This document shows, piece by piece, positions 13,001 to 24,990 of a DNA stretch of 64,000 nucleotides. The notes below the pieces were generated by a model. The model ran no database searches. It was not told the DNA's origin and saw nothing but the letters and a program-made list of their open reading frames with translations. The stretch is from Biscogniauxia marginata (Eukaryota > Ascomycota > Sordariomycetes > Xylariales > Xylariaceae). The stretch lies in contig MU404072.1 in NCBI GenBank assembly GCA_022695795.1, positions 311,864 to 375,863 of the forward strand, read 5' to 3'. Positions within the stretch are counted from its first letter, which is position 1, and each line of letters begins with the position of its first letter. A program made the translations under genes and the position numbers.

Positions 13001-16000
13001 ACCTAATACATAGTGAACAAGGCCTAGTGGGCATCGGAGGCACTATCGGTGCAAACCGTGGCATGATGGCACTTTCGTGGCAAAGGGTTCACACTTGAGA
13101 CCCATGCTATTATTTCAAGAGGCGAGAGATCGCCGGCCAATGGGCTCAGGGCGGCTGACTAGCAAGCGAGTGCCTCGAAGGGCTTCGAAACATTTTCATT
13201 ACATCAGTGATTGGCTGAGGAACCGGCAGGATGATTTGATCGACTTGCCGCGTCGGGCAGCTAAGGGCTACTGTATCGAGAATAGAGTGACCGCCATGCG
13301 CCGATGCAATGCAAAACAACGGGTGAGAAATGTTCGAAGCCCTCTTTGAGTTTCCTAGACCAATGGGGGTCTCGGGGGGACGTTAAACGGTTCAAGACTG
13401 ATGTCAAAAGACAGGGTTCTTGGCTGCAAGGTGTTTGGAAATCGGTGGCACATGGTACCGCTAGATTGCCCTCCATTCATCATCGAAAGCCTTTATTATC
13501 ATTGCAACGATAGGAAGGTCGTGTTTCATTCCGGGACCTCTGACTCGAAGAGATCTTGCGAATCTCTGATGATGCTGTAAGAAAAGGGGAACGAATCGAG
13601 CTAAAGATGCATGCCCGGTGCTTTTGATCCGCTTCGAAGTCACCTGGGTATGTACATACATAATGAAGACCTAACGTAATAACCAAGCTGGATTGTCGTT
13701 TTACGGGAAGTGACCGGGGTAAAGTTATCATTCGTGTCTGCACGAATAGCCCAGATACCGACAGGTGTGGGTTTGAGAGATATCAATAGGCAATATACCC
13801 TGAAGCTGCTTGGCCTTAAGACACAAGACATATACATGTTCTCTCATTACAGTGCACTAGGTAAGTAACCTATCTGCTTGGCGATCAAGGGACATACATA
13901 TCTGCCTCATCCGTCGGGGCTGCTGAATCACCAATATCTCGTCGGTCATATTATTGCCATGCACCTTTTGAGCTAAATCTATAACCGGTGTGAGATCATG
14001 CGCTGATAGTTGATAGACTATCGCAACGCGAATCCATAATCCTGCCAGACGTTGGCTCGCACCTGGAAAGGCTTGTACGGGGCTTGGCTTAGAGACGACC
14101 TGGGAAGCACCACTGATCGTGATGCTGAGTATTATGATGTGGACTCATATGCCACATTGCTTGAAATTGTGGTCGTCTCGACCCCGGTGTTATAGTTAGT
14201 TGTGGCATCTCTTTGGAGTAACAACCACTCGGATGCGAACGCAGCATCAAAGGATGCCCTCGTGCGACTCCACTTGGAAGAGTGTGATGTTTGCCGGCAT
14301 TGGCTTGGGAGAGCTGGGTAGGTCTCAGGCCGTCTCGGCACGAAAGCACCGGCCGAGGGTCACCGACAAGGACCGCTAAGCCCGCCGAGATGTTCAGGAT
14401 TGATCCAGAAGGGGGCGCTGACGAGTCATATGCTGGAATATATTGCGTAGATAGTGAGATTGGGGGTAATGGATGGAACGTCAGAGCGATCCAGATGTCC
14501 TGCAAATTGAGTCCTTAACCTTTAAGGGCCTGGTTACCTAACGACGCTGCGATGGTCGTAGAAATGCAGAGAGAGGCTTGATCCTGGTCTAACCTATCGT
14601 GGGTATCTTGTGCAGGATGCTCATTAGCAGATCGCGATAGAGACACCCCTGCCTCTCCGTTTGAATTGTTACGGTGAAGCCGTGAACCGTTTTACTTGGG
14701 CCTGGCGAGCGAGCACATAATTAAGTAAGGGTGGGTTTGTGGTTCGCACGGGATACATACTAACAACAGTAGGGATCGATAATTTTGATGGGATTCTTCT
14801 ATGCTACATAGATCTTTGATAGAAGTATAAGAGATATTACCCTCAATATACGAGAGATGTACTTATTCATAATGAAGAGCGGTAGACGACGTGACATGTA
14901 AGATACTCAGAGAGATGCAAGGCACATAACTCGGACTAATTACCTTAAATCCACAATGTACTTAAGATATAGTACCTAGTCATGTAGGTATAATAGCACT
15001 GCTGGCGAACTGAGTATAAGCGCTGGGCAGTGTAGTGCACCGATGTTGCCCACCCCGTCTGCCCCCCTTAAATTCCTAAGACATGTAGGTTATGTAGGTA
15101 TGTACCAGAGCAAAGCTAGGCTGGGCATAGGCTGGGCGAATCAACGAATAGTGCATCCAACTGCATTTTAGGGCGGTCTCCTTCGCTGCAACTTTGACGC
15201 TCTGTCTTACATCCATCCACCAGCTCTTCCTTCGATAAACTCCCGGTCCGTTCGACCATACTATCTCTACCTATTGGATCGTCACTCCTGATGAAATCCA
15301 CAGCGATGACGACCTCGGACCATGTGGCTGGTCGGTCCGTCCGGGGCAAAGCTGTTAAACCTTGGTAATGACTCGTTATTCTCCTGCATGAGATGTCTCG
15401 GTGTAAGGATTTCATCGGAAAATGATTCACTCAGTCAATCAATTTCAAATCCAAACAGATGTCCTAACTAGCAGGGCCGGCATGCCAATCCCTCCGACCG
15501 CAGACTGGAACATGATGGGCGGGCGGCCTTCAGTACTAGGCTGATCTATCGTCCGTCCATCGTTGTCACCCAGGTACAGCACAAGTCGCATGCATCATAT
15601 CTAATTAACCTCGCCCGTCACGTTCAGAGGGCATTGAAACCGAGTGCTAGGTTTGGGCGTAGTGCCACCACAGTGACACGGCTTTAGTCCCAGTATGCCA
15701 ATCACATCTTACACACGACCTAGCCTGCCGCTCTGCCACTCGGTAGCCGACTTTCCATACGATCCGAGATCTTGCGCACCTCATTCGTGAATATTAATGT
15801 GTAGCCGAAGCGGAGAAAAAGGGCCTGAAGCCACTAGCAACTGCAGTCCGTCATGGTCGACAACGACAACAACCATGACACTCTGTATCAGCTCTGCAGA
15901 ATGGTCTGACAAGCTCGCGCTGACAAGCCAGGCATCGTGCATTCCCCCTTCCCTTTCTTACCATCTTCGTAAGCTATGTACATGCCAGCCCCCGGCCGGC

Positions 16001-18768
16001 TGATCTTTTCTTGGTCCGCCGCGACGGTCAAACTCCGGTTTCTTTCTATTTCGAGGTCTCTTTTGCCATTAAGGAGGACATGGATCTTGGAACAGAGGGC
16101 GATATATCTAGGACTACCTAGGCAGTATACCAAACCCATATGGGCCTAAGATGCGCCGAACAGGACGTCGTCTAGTACCGAAGAGGCTAAAGCCCACACG
16201 GCACCGTACTATACGCAATATTCCATAGTCTTGGAAAGGACTATTAGCAACATGTGGCTTTCCTGGGTGAGTCTACTTTTGTGGCAAGCCGCAGCCATGT
16301 TCATGTTGATGAGGCCGCTTTAAGCCAATGACATAGAGTCCGGCCGTCTTTCAGAGTAGGATAAGCCACCAGCTGTTTACCTTCACCAGCTCAGGCGGTA
16401 AGCAATAGTGCTCAAGTGTGTGTTATCCCCCCTTCCCTCCTGTATCACATATCCCACCCAAAGCTTTTTAGTCCCTTTTACCGCCACTCTAGACTATGCT
16501 ATCCATCTGCTACTAGGTAGGTAGTTATTGTAGGTTGTGCCGACGCTCTTCAACTGGTGATTTCGACCTCCACAAGTTCATTCACAGTGGAGCCGTACCA
16601 AACACTATTAAGACAGAGCTGCGGTAATTCAACATTCAACATGACCAGTGACTTGTAGGCCTGACCGAAAGTTTCCGCCGGATCGCAAACTCTCGCTGTC
16701 GCAACGCTCTCAGTATGGTGAATCCTCTTGACTAAGTTTTGCCATGGCATGACATCAAGTGGACACAATACGACGGGCGAGACGGAAACACGCCGCCTCG
16801 GAGGCTTCAAGGCGTGCCGCCTGACGAATGGGCTCGTACCAAGACTCCCGGACAGGACACGAACCCTTTACGGTAGAGGAGGATGGCATCTGTTCTAGCA
16901 ACCAGTCTGTTTTCGTCGTTCGGTGCGCGACGATCACAAATGCTGTATTCCTACCTAGTGATCCAAAGGTGGCGTCGATAGCTAGCTCTCGATTTCGAGA
17001 TTGGTTGACTGGGCATGCAAGCTACTGCCAGTGCTGCGTATTTCGCACATACAGGGGCAGACGGCAGAGAGACTAATAAGGCCTCCACTGACTGACTAGC
17101 ATCTTCGCCTTGTCATGAGCCCTGCGATGGACGCCCTTTTAGCTGTGGAACACCACCTCCCGATGGTGATCAAGTGGTCTCAGGCCTCAAAGATGTTACG
17201 AACGGGCTGGGTCGTGAAGGGTTTAGGCACTCCTTTTCTTTACTTCTCCCTTATTATTATTTGTTTTATCTTAAGTTATTTTGGCTCTCCCCCCTAGCTA
17301 GCTCACTTATTTTCTCACTCCTTCAGCATCATCATCATTACCGAATCAATCAGTTCCCTCGGCCTTTCAGATGCAGCTATCCAACATATGGAATTTCCTA
17401 CCGCCAAGCTATTTTCCGGATTGTGGACCTCTCCGCATCCATCCATCCCTTCGGCGTGCCGCACCCATTGATTCCGGAAATGCCCAAGCAATTTAGACTG
17501 AAAGGGGGCGTGCTCCTAGTCAGGATACCTTCTCGGACTATATGTCACCCTATCCCTACCTTTCTCATCTCAGAAGCACCTGTGCTCGAAAACTTTTCCT
17601 TGGCCTATCCATGATGCCGGTATCAAGCAGACAGGAGTTGTCTTTTCGATACTTCTTGATCATGTGAGGTGGATTGAAACCAAACGTCCTTCTCTCCGTC
17701 TACTATCCCACTAGCCCCGGCAAGCTAAGCTGCTTCTCTCACTCAGCCGGTTCAAATTATCGGATTTAGGATCAATGATGCATGTGTTGTTTTGGTGAGG
17801 CGATCATCTACATTTCCTACCGGTTGCCTAGCCATCTACGATGCCGTCGCCGTCGTCCCCTACCATATTTCGGTAGACATGATAACTATTGGTACTAAGT
17901 ATCCATACATGCAGCTGTAGGACTTGGGTATCGTTGGTATCACGAAACCCCTTCTGCCCATGTCCTTGTTGCAACTGTCTTCGTCTCGATAGTCTAGACG
18001 TATACCAACCCAAACCAACCCCTCATCTCACTTTTGCAGCCCGTTGGCCCCCCTTTTCTCAACATGGACGTTCGCTATTCCCAAGGGAGGGTTTATTGAC
18101 AATTGCTATGTACCCTTGAGGCCTTTGCCGATATAGCTTAGGGTCAATTTATTAGTAGGTATGAGGAGTAGGTACTCTTGTGAGGATTCCCGAAACACGT
18201 TACCTTATTGTCCTGGTAATTAGACTGGGCTGTCCGCACAAGGGTCCGACTTATTAGACAATCTCGTCAAACATGTAGGCGCCGAATGTAGCCACTTGTG
18301 CGGATATCCCATTCACCCATTCCCAACAATTCCAACAATCTAGTCATTCCAAACTTAAGCTGCGGATATAAATGCTGTATACGGAGAACTGCGAGCGACA
18401 GTAGCATCGGGGCCAAGTTGGCTTTCGACTTGCATACACAAAATAAATCGCTCTAAACCTCGAAGATCAAGTGGGTAACTTTTCTCTCTTTTCTCTCGTC
18501 GTTAATCAATCATGGCTGTTACCGATATCGTCATCCACCTACTGCGGATTACCTTACTTACCCGAATAATTAATCACCCAAGGGAGTGGAGACGAAACAA
18601 GACGGCTTCACGGCCGCATCGTCGGCTTAGCATAAACTGTACACTACGAGTAACTTTTTTTTTCTTCCCTTTCTTTCCTTTTAATTCCACATCTTCTACG
18701 GCCTGGACTTGCGGGCAAATAATTTTTTTTTACTCTCGTGAGCCACAATCCACCTAGCTGACGATCCC

Positions 18769-18792
18769 TTTTTTTTTTTTTTTTTTTTTTTT
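18769..18792. repeat. Homopolymer T24
   Basis: A run of 24 T residues within the gene-poor stretch, preceded by other T-rich tracts from 18655. It may be a retroposition relic or simple slippage. No flanking target duplication was noticed. Confidence 0.95.
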
Positions 18793-19550
18793 AAGGACAA
18801 CCTATAATAAATGAGTGGTAGAGACATTGAAACACACATACCACGTATCCATCCACTTGACTAGGGGGTTGCACTATCTTCACGCAAACTTACACGCACG
18901 CACAAGTATCTACCTGGCCTTACATACGGACAGAGTATACACAGTAGGTATAGGTAAGAGGTGTATGTACACCCTGCGGTCAGAGGATGGAGGAATCCCT
19001 TTTCTGGGTTGTCTATGTACGTTGTCCGGTGAATGCTGTACCTGCTTGCCGTTGCAGCGGACTGGAACCGAGCTGAACACTTGAAAGTTCCATGATATGC
19101 GTTGGGTAGGCCGTACTTCGTACTTCGTGCTTCGATACTGCCACTATCTACGCGTAATAACACCGCCAGTTGACAGGGCAGGACTTACACGTACATATGT
19201 AGTGGCATTTTCAATACCACCTTACCACCTAGGAGAGAAATACATGCGTATCCCATATATTGCATACCTACCAGACTTGTACCGCGGAACTGCAGGCGCT
19301 ACGTCGAGGCGACCGGACTGGGGCGGTGATGAGGTAGTGCAGTCTCGTAATGTAATGACAGTGCGTGAATTGCAGCGAAATTGGCGCTAGGAGCACACGG
19401 GGAGAATAGCGGGGAGGGGTTTCATTATTGCAGCACGTCGTAGTAAAATCTATGTACTCATAAAAAGACTGCGGACGGGCAGGATTTCCTTGATCAAGCT
19501 AAACAAGCTGAAGCGAGCGGATTGATTGGGACGGGAGCTGAGAGGAAGAC

Positions 19551-19575
19551 GGGGGTCGGGGGTCGGGGGTCGGGG
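19551..19575. repeat. (GGGGGTC)n G-rich tandem repeat
   Basis: Three tandem GGGGGTC units plus a partial one form four G-tracts in a row, so a G-quadruplex is possible on the plus strand. Confidence 0.9.
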
Positions 19576-21217
19576 ATAAGGCAGAAAGGGATTGATTAGG
19601 TGCCCAGGGGAGGGGTAGACTAGGTAAAATATGTACATACTGTACCTATTTATGTAGCCTCCAAAAAGGGTTGTCACAGGCAGAGCTTCTGAGTACCCTA
19701 CCTACGGGCTGCGCTAGAGCTTCCGTGACCACTGATCAGTGATCGCCTTTAGTGTACTTGCAGTGGTCAGGCTTTCATCGTCAGGGCAATCCACCGCACC
19801 TTCTGATCCATCCCAATCTCCACACACACATTACACACCCAGACACCCGCACCACACAAGCTCTCATTCTCCCTCATAGCATGTATTCTCGTATGCCGCT
19901 TACAAACTACACACCTCCCCTTCCCCTGTCTACCCCCACACTCTTTTCACTTCCGTTTCCATTTTTCTAAACTTCCGCCTTAGGCATCCTTTTCTTTATA
20001 GTTGCTTTTATTTCGAGCACCAAAGCATCCTTAACCACGAAGGGCTGGAACACACACAAAACACTTACAGCGCAGCATAATGAGATATTCCGTGTCTCTC
20101 TAGGTAAGGATGCTTTACCTACGCAAGTATTGTACAGATGAGAATCGTGCCTTTTTCACAGTGCCAGCATTCCCTCACGTACATATAACCTGAGTACTTT
20201 GAGAAAATGTAGTATGTCCGGGTACAGTTAAACAAGGATAAGAGGCGACGGATAGTAGAGAGAAGGAAGATATCTTGCATCCTTCCGAAGCCTACTTACT
20301 GGTCTGCTAGCCGCGAACCAACGATTTTTCCGATCTTCCCTTGGTAGGGTACCTAAGGTAGGCGATTGGCCTCCGTATATTATTGTAGGGATATCACTGT
20401 GTTATCCCTAGCTAGGTTCTACCGTATGTACAGTACATGCTCCGTACACGTATTTATTAAGACTTGTAAGCACTTCGCTTCAACATGGTATGCAGGGGAT
20501 ATTAGGTACATATTCCGGTATTACCCCTGGTGAACAAGTCCCGTATTCCTGTGTATGTTAATACCTATTATGAACTCACATTAATTATACGGCTAGTCGG
20601 TTTGTGCGAGCAAGCAACTTGACAGTAGTTCCTATCTCGTTTATATCGTCAATCGACTTTTTATTCTTTAATTTCCCCTCTCCATACCTAATCCTCCTTG
20701 TTCATCTGGAACATTTATTTGATAAATAAGTGCAATATATGTATAGCCTATTAACTAGATAGTAGAAAGTATCTACAAATTCAAGGTGGTCAAGTGACAA
20801 GACAGAGTCAAAGACAAAAGAGCTCTGAGGTAAAAGTTGCTAGTGAATAAAAGGAAAGGCTACTTTTATTTATGTAGCATGTATGCATATCATACCGTAA
20901 CAAGCCGGGGGCCGTAGACGTAACCGCAAAGCTATCTCACTTTTAGTTCCATGCCAGCGTCCATGCTCAGACTTCGTTTCGCTTTTGTATTTCCTTCCTT
21001 GCATATCTCATTATTAGTGTGAACTATGTACACCCACTTCCCCCCATCGCCCATCCCTACCCCACTATACCTATTGTGCCACACTATTTTCCATGCGCGC
21101 GCTTGTATCCACCTTAATTCTGCACGCCCCTGACTTGACTTGCAAGGTTCAATGCTTTGACCTCATTCACACACTCTCGCACTTACTTATTCCACTGCCT
21201 ACCTGAGGCTAAACGCG

Positions 21218-21232
21218 CCCCCCCCCCCCCCC
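21218..21232. repeat. Homopolymer C15
   Basis: A run of 15 C residues, the first of several simple repeats clustered between 21.2 and 22.3 kb. Confidence 0.95.
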
Positions 21233-21444
21233 TTTTCCATGGAAGTCGGACATGTCAAGTGTACACTACATTACCTTACACGCCTTGCACGATACATACA
21301 GCAGTACCACCACTAACCCTACCTACCTATCTAAGCCCTGGCCCTTACCTGTAATGTATGTAGTGTACCTCCCTAGCCCCATGAACCATGAATGACGAAC
21401 GAGCCACACACACTCACACGCTCAATATTCTCTCTCTCACATTG

Positions 21445-21488
21445 ACACGCACACGCACACGCACATCTCTCTCTCTCTCTCTCTCTCT
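21445..21488. repeat. (ACACGC)n and (TC)n microsatellites
   Basis: An ACACGC-type repeat is followed by an uninterrupted TC dinucleotide run of about 23 bases (21466-21488). Confidence 0.95.
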
Positions 21489-21952
21489 TGTACGTGGGGC
21501 CGTGGGCGTGTGGGAGAGAAAGCGTCCACGGCCATTGGCACGGCCCATTCAAAGTCCCATCAGTCCATACGGTCTAGGGTTGACGGTCAGCTTGTCCACT
21601 CACGAGCGGACGCAAGGTTGCCGGAACACCAATCAGAGGCTTGCTTGGATCGGTGGTGAGCCAGCCCAGCCAGCCTACCAGACCAGTCTCAATCCGGCCA
21701 CTCAAACCTACACTAGCAGTACCTATGAGTGCGGTCTATACGGAGCAGAGGGAGAAACTGGAGGTCTTATTATTTATTATATGTAGGCCAATGTAATTGG
21801 CTGGCTCTAAACCACGACTAGTCTGGCTAGTACGTATGTAGTGCAAGTTAAATGTGAGGTGCGGTACGTACCTTGCTACCTATTACCTATTCCCGTCTCC
21901 AGCTATCGCACATGTAAACTACCTAAATGGATAATAGGTTAGGTACGTACCT

Positions 21953-21975
21953 GTATGTATGTATGTATGTATGTA
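21953..21975. repeat. (GTAT)n microsatellite
   Basis: Between five and six tandem GTAT units. Confidence 0.95.
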
Positions 21976-22269
21976 CTTCGTACCCATTACCACATAACAA
22001 CAACTCCCAGTTACATGCCCGGTTACATGCCACACCATGTCTTCATCATACCTTACCTAGAACATTCGTAACTTTGCTATTGCATTGTATATTACCTGAC
22101 GACCACCCCCAAAACTGCCAATTGAATTCCCCTTTCCGGCCCAGGAACTCAACTAACCGTACGAGTGAATACGAACAGCCGCAATCCTGAAAGAAGAGCG
22201 AGAGTCAGACCTTTGCTCGCCCGTAACCCCCCCGGCCGCGTATAAGTCTTGCACTACGACCAAAACGAT

Positions 22270-22289
22270 CACCACCACCACCACCACCA
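22270..22289. repeat. (CAC)n trinucleotide repeat
   Basis: Six to seven CAC/ACC units lie about 600 bases upstream of the cyclin start, in its probable promoter or leader. Confidence 0.9.
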
Positions 22290-22419
22290 TTACTACTACC
22301 TGCTACCACCATCACCAACAGCAAAGAAATAGGACACACCCCCCCACCAGCTGGGTTGACTGGGGACGGGAACGGAAAACCGGAGAGGCAAACTTGTCAT
22401 CCAACGATCCTCTAGTTTT

Positions 22420-22456
22420 GGGTTTTTATTTTCCTCGTCGTGAAGAATAAAAACCC
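22420..22456. repeat. Inverted repeat (11-bp arms, 15-nt loop)
   Basis: Arms GGGTTTTTATT (22420-22430) and AATAAAAACCC (22446-22456) are exact reverse complements. The element sits about 430 bases before the cyclin ATG and could act as DNA hairpin, leader RNA structure or binding site. Function is unknown. Confidence 0.75.
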
Positions 22457-22889
22457 TCAGCTACATTGTCCCGAACATGGCCCATCGCGGATGATCGGTT
22501 GATTCCCTTTTTCTCTTTTTACTTAACTCGAGTTTCCTTCACTTGTACCAACATCGTCATCCGCCGACGGGACACACCCTTTTGCAACAGCAGGCAGTGG
22601 TAAAAGGTGTGGAATAAACCGGGGGAAACAAAATAAATAATAGACTGACGCAACGCAACGCAAACGAAGCGAGCTCGGAACACGGGCATGTCTACGAGAT
22701 CGATCTCTGTTCTTTGACCAGCCAACTCAGGGTTACACGCCTGGATCACGCCCTCGCCTCAACTCACCTCAACTCACCTCAGGTCTCCCATTCAACGTCG
22801 CCTGCAAACAGCACCCAGTTGGCGGGACGTCCTCCTTCGATACAATTCCTCGTCCACTCCGTCTTCCCCTTCCTTCATATCCTCCCCAC

Positions 22890-24990
22890 ATGTCTTCGGC
22901 CGTCCTCCCCACGAGCTTTCGCCTATTTCCTCCCTCTCCCACATACTCGGCCGGCTACCCAGCACGGTATATCCCACCGCCATTGAACCTCCACAAGGTG
23001 CAAGAAACATCTCTGGCCCACGGGACTACCCTCTACACGGGTGGTCTTCGCACGCCTCCGGCTGAAAACACCATGAGTACCGCCTACCAACACCCCATCC
23101 TCGCCAACACCTACGACAGCCATGTTGCCCTCGCGAGACAACCGGCTGCTGCGATACCGACTGGCCGGACAGTAGGGTTACGTTACGATACGACAACACA
23201 CCCGTTCGCAAGGACACAACCTCAAGCGTACCACCAGCAACAGCAACAACAGCAGCCGCCGCCACAGACCCATTCTGTCTCGACCATGGCTCCCCAACCG
23301 ACTTCGGCACCGTCGCGACACTCTACGAGACCATCCACACCTGCATCAACCAGCACTTTGAGTGTACACTCGGAAGGTACTGTCTCTAGGAGGGAATCGA
23401 CTATGGTGATGCACAGTCTTCAGCTGCCGTCCTGCATTAGTCCTCACGGCGGAAATCTCGATGACTTTGCCGCGCAAGTGAGTGCCGTGTGCAACCCAAC
23501 CCCCTGCCTCGAAAAACGTAGCTAACCACCTCCTAGATGACATGTTTCTTTTGGTTCGAGACCATGGATACGATATACGCCGCAGAGCAAATCCAGAGCC
23601 GTCGATCGTCCGAACCGATTCCTGCCCTCTCCAAGTACACCGAGCCATGTCCCGCGTACAAGAAATGGGTTCACAGCATTCTATCGACAACGCAGGTGAC
23701 CCAGAATGTCGTGCTTCTTGCGTTGTTGTTCGTCTATCGACTGAAGAGGACGAATCCGAAGGTGAACGGCAACCCGGGCAGCGAGTACCGGCTTCTCACT
23801 GTGGCATTGATGTTGGGGAATAAGTGTAAGTTCCGATGGATCATATTTTGAGGTATGCAGAACTAACAAAAATGGTAGTCTTGGATGATAACACCTACAC
23901 GAACAAGACCTGGGCCGAAGTATCAGGCATCTCGGTCAAGGAAATTCACGTCATGGAAGTCGAGTTTCTGAGTAATATGCGGTACGGCCTATTGACGTCG
24001 AAGGAGCAATGGCAGGATTGGTTGAAGAAGTTGGCTTGCTACCACGAGTATTGCGAGAGAGCGAAGATGGAGGAGAGAGTTCGACAGGCTCAACCTGCAC
24101 CGCTCACTTTGTCACCAACTCGCGGCCGATTCACCTCACCTCTGCCGTCGCCTACCAACGTTCTCCCGTCAACCGTGCAAAGCGCAACTCCTTCGCTCGC
24201 CGCGGCTTACTCACCCAGTTCGGCAATCCAAAACCAGAATTGGCATGGGAACTACCATCCCGCCCCGTCTGTATCGCCCCTCGCTATCAAGCCTAGTCTC
24301 GGACATCCACTGGTGCGAAAGAGAAGTCTGGAAGGCGGAGATGCCGTTGAGCCAGCTCCTAAGAGACTACCTCGTCAACCTGCTATGACTTCAGTTCAAT
24401 CAGCTCGACCAGCTGCGACTACCGAATCGGTTCGTCTGCCTGTTCCGCATCTTACGCTCGATACCAGCCAGACTGCACTGCCTGCCTCTTATGGACCGTC
24501 GAGCTTTTCTTCCCAGCCTGTGGTATCGTTGCCTCCCCTTGGTACCGGCGTCAGGGCGATGTCTACGGTTTATCCAACCACGACCACCTCTTGGGCGCCT
24601 CAGGGACCAATTATGGCGACGTGCGGACCGGCCACTCCATCGTATATCATGCCATCGAACTATGGCACACCTACTAAGCGTCATAGCCCTACCGGGATGG
24701 CTGCGTTTGGTTCTTCGCCGTTGGCAGAGCCGTACGCCGCGCACACGCCCATATCGAATTCCCCCTCAGTCTATCTGCAGCAGCGGGCAAGCCCGTATAA
24801 ACCTGTCCGCCGAGTTAATACTCTTCTCAACCCTCCCCCTTCGATTCCACTTTCGGAATATCATCTAGGCTCAAGCCAGATGCATTACCAACCTCTCGGC
24901 CGAAGAAACGACCTTCGTTCTGGTATCGTGCCCGAATTTCTACCTGGCTATGGTAGTTTGCGAGCTCCGGCTCAACATCACTACCAGTAG
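22890..24990 (+). CDS. Pho85-type (PCL/CLG1-like) cyclin
   Basis: Three exons (22890-23477, 23537-23825, 23879-24990) give 662 residues; introns are 59 and 53 nt, the second with a CTAAC branch site. The N-terminal third is low-complexity with a poly-Gln/Pro run (QQQQQQQPPP near residues 112-121). The cyclin box crosses exons 2 and 3: FFWFETMD...SKYTEPCPAYKKWVHSIL, then TQNVVLLALLFVYRLKR, SEYRLLTVALMLGNKFLDD, TWAEVSGISVKEIHVMEVEF and LLTSKEQWQDWLKKL. The order and spacing fit the fungal Cyclin family (PF08613 type). Family knowledge: such cyclins activate Pho85/PhoA-like CDKs in morphogenesis, cell-cycle entry or nutrient response; the long Pro/Ser-rich tail after the box is common in the CLG1-like group. 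I cannot name the exact orthologue. A later in-frame ATG (MSTAYQ) is an alternative start. The leader is strongly pyrimidine-rich. Confidence 0.9.

Larger units (their letters stand above)
7086..22889. other. Gene-poor 15.8-kb stretch
   Basis: I read both strands and find no protein with recognisable domains, no run of fungal-style exons and no RNA gene. Open frames are short and mostly lack similar codon use. Two weak candidates on the minus strand (10709-11517, hydrophobic segments; 14089-14505) are listed among rejected items. The stretch has many simple repeats (listed separately), a 14-bp palindrome GTATACCGGTATAC at 8550-8563, a 12-bp palindrome CACTGATCAGTG at 19730-19741 and many dispersed ACCTAGGT/TACCTACC elements. 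From about 22500 it becomes CT-rich, as expected for the leader of the cyclin gene. Long non-coding transcripts or decayed genes cannot be excluded. Confidence 0.55.

Noticed and set aside
14089..14505. 138-codon minus-strand frame (MQDIWIALTF...)
   Set aside because: A start resembling rhodopsin-like fungal proteins was considered, but the rest shows no membrane helices or domain and no flanking exons.
17174..17614. 146-codon plus-strand frame
   Set aside because: Low-complexity and hydrophobic by chance from pyrimidine-rich DNA; no domain, no conserved pattern.
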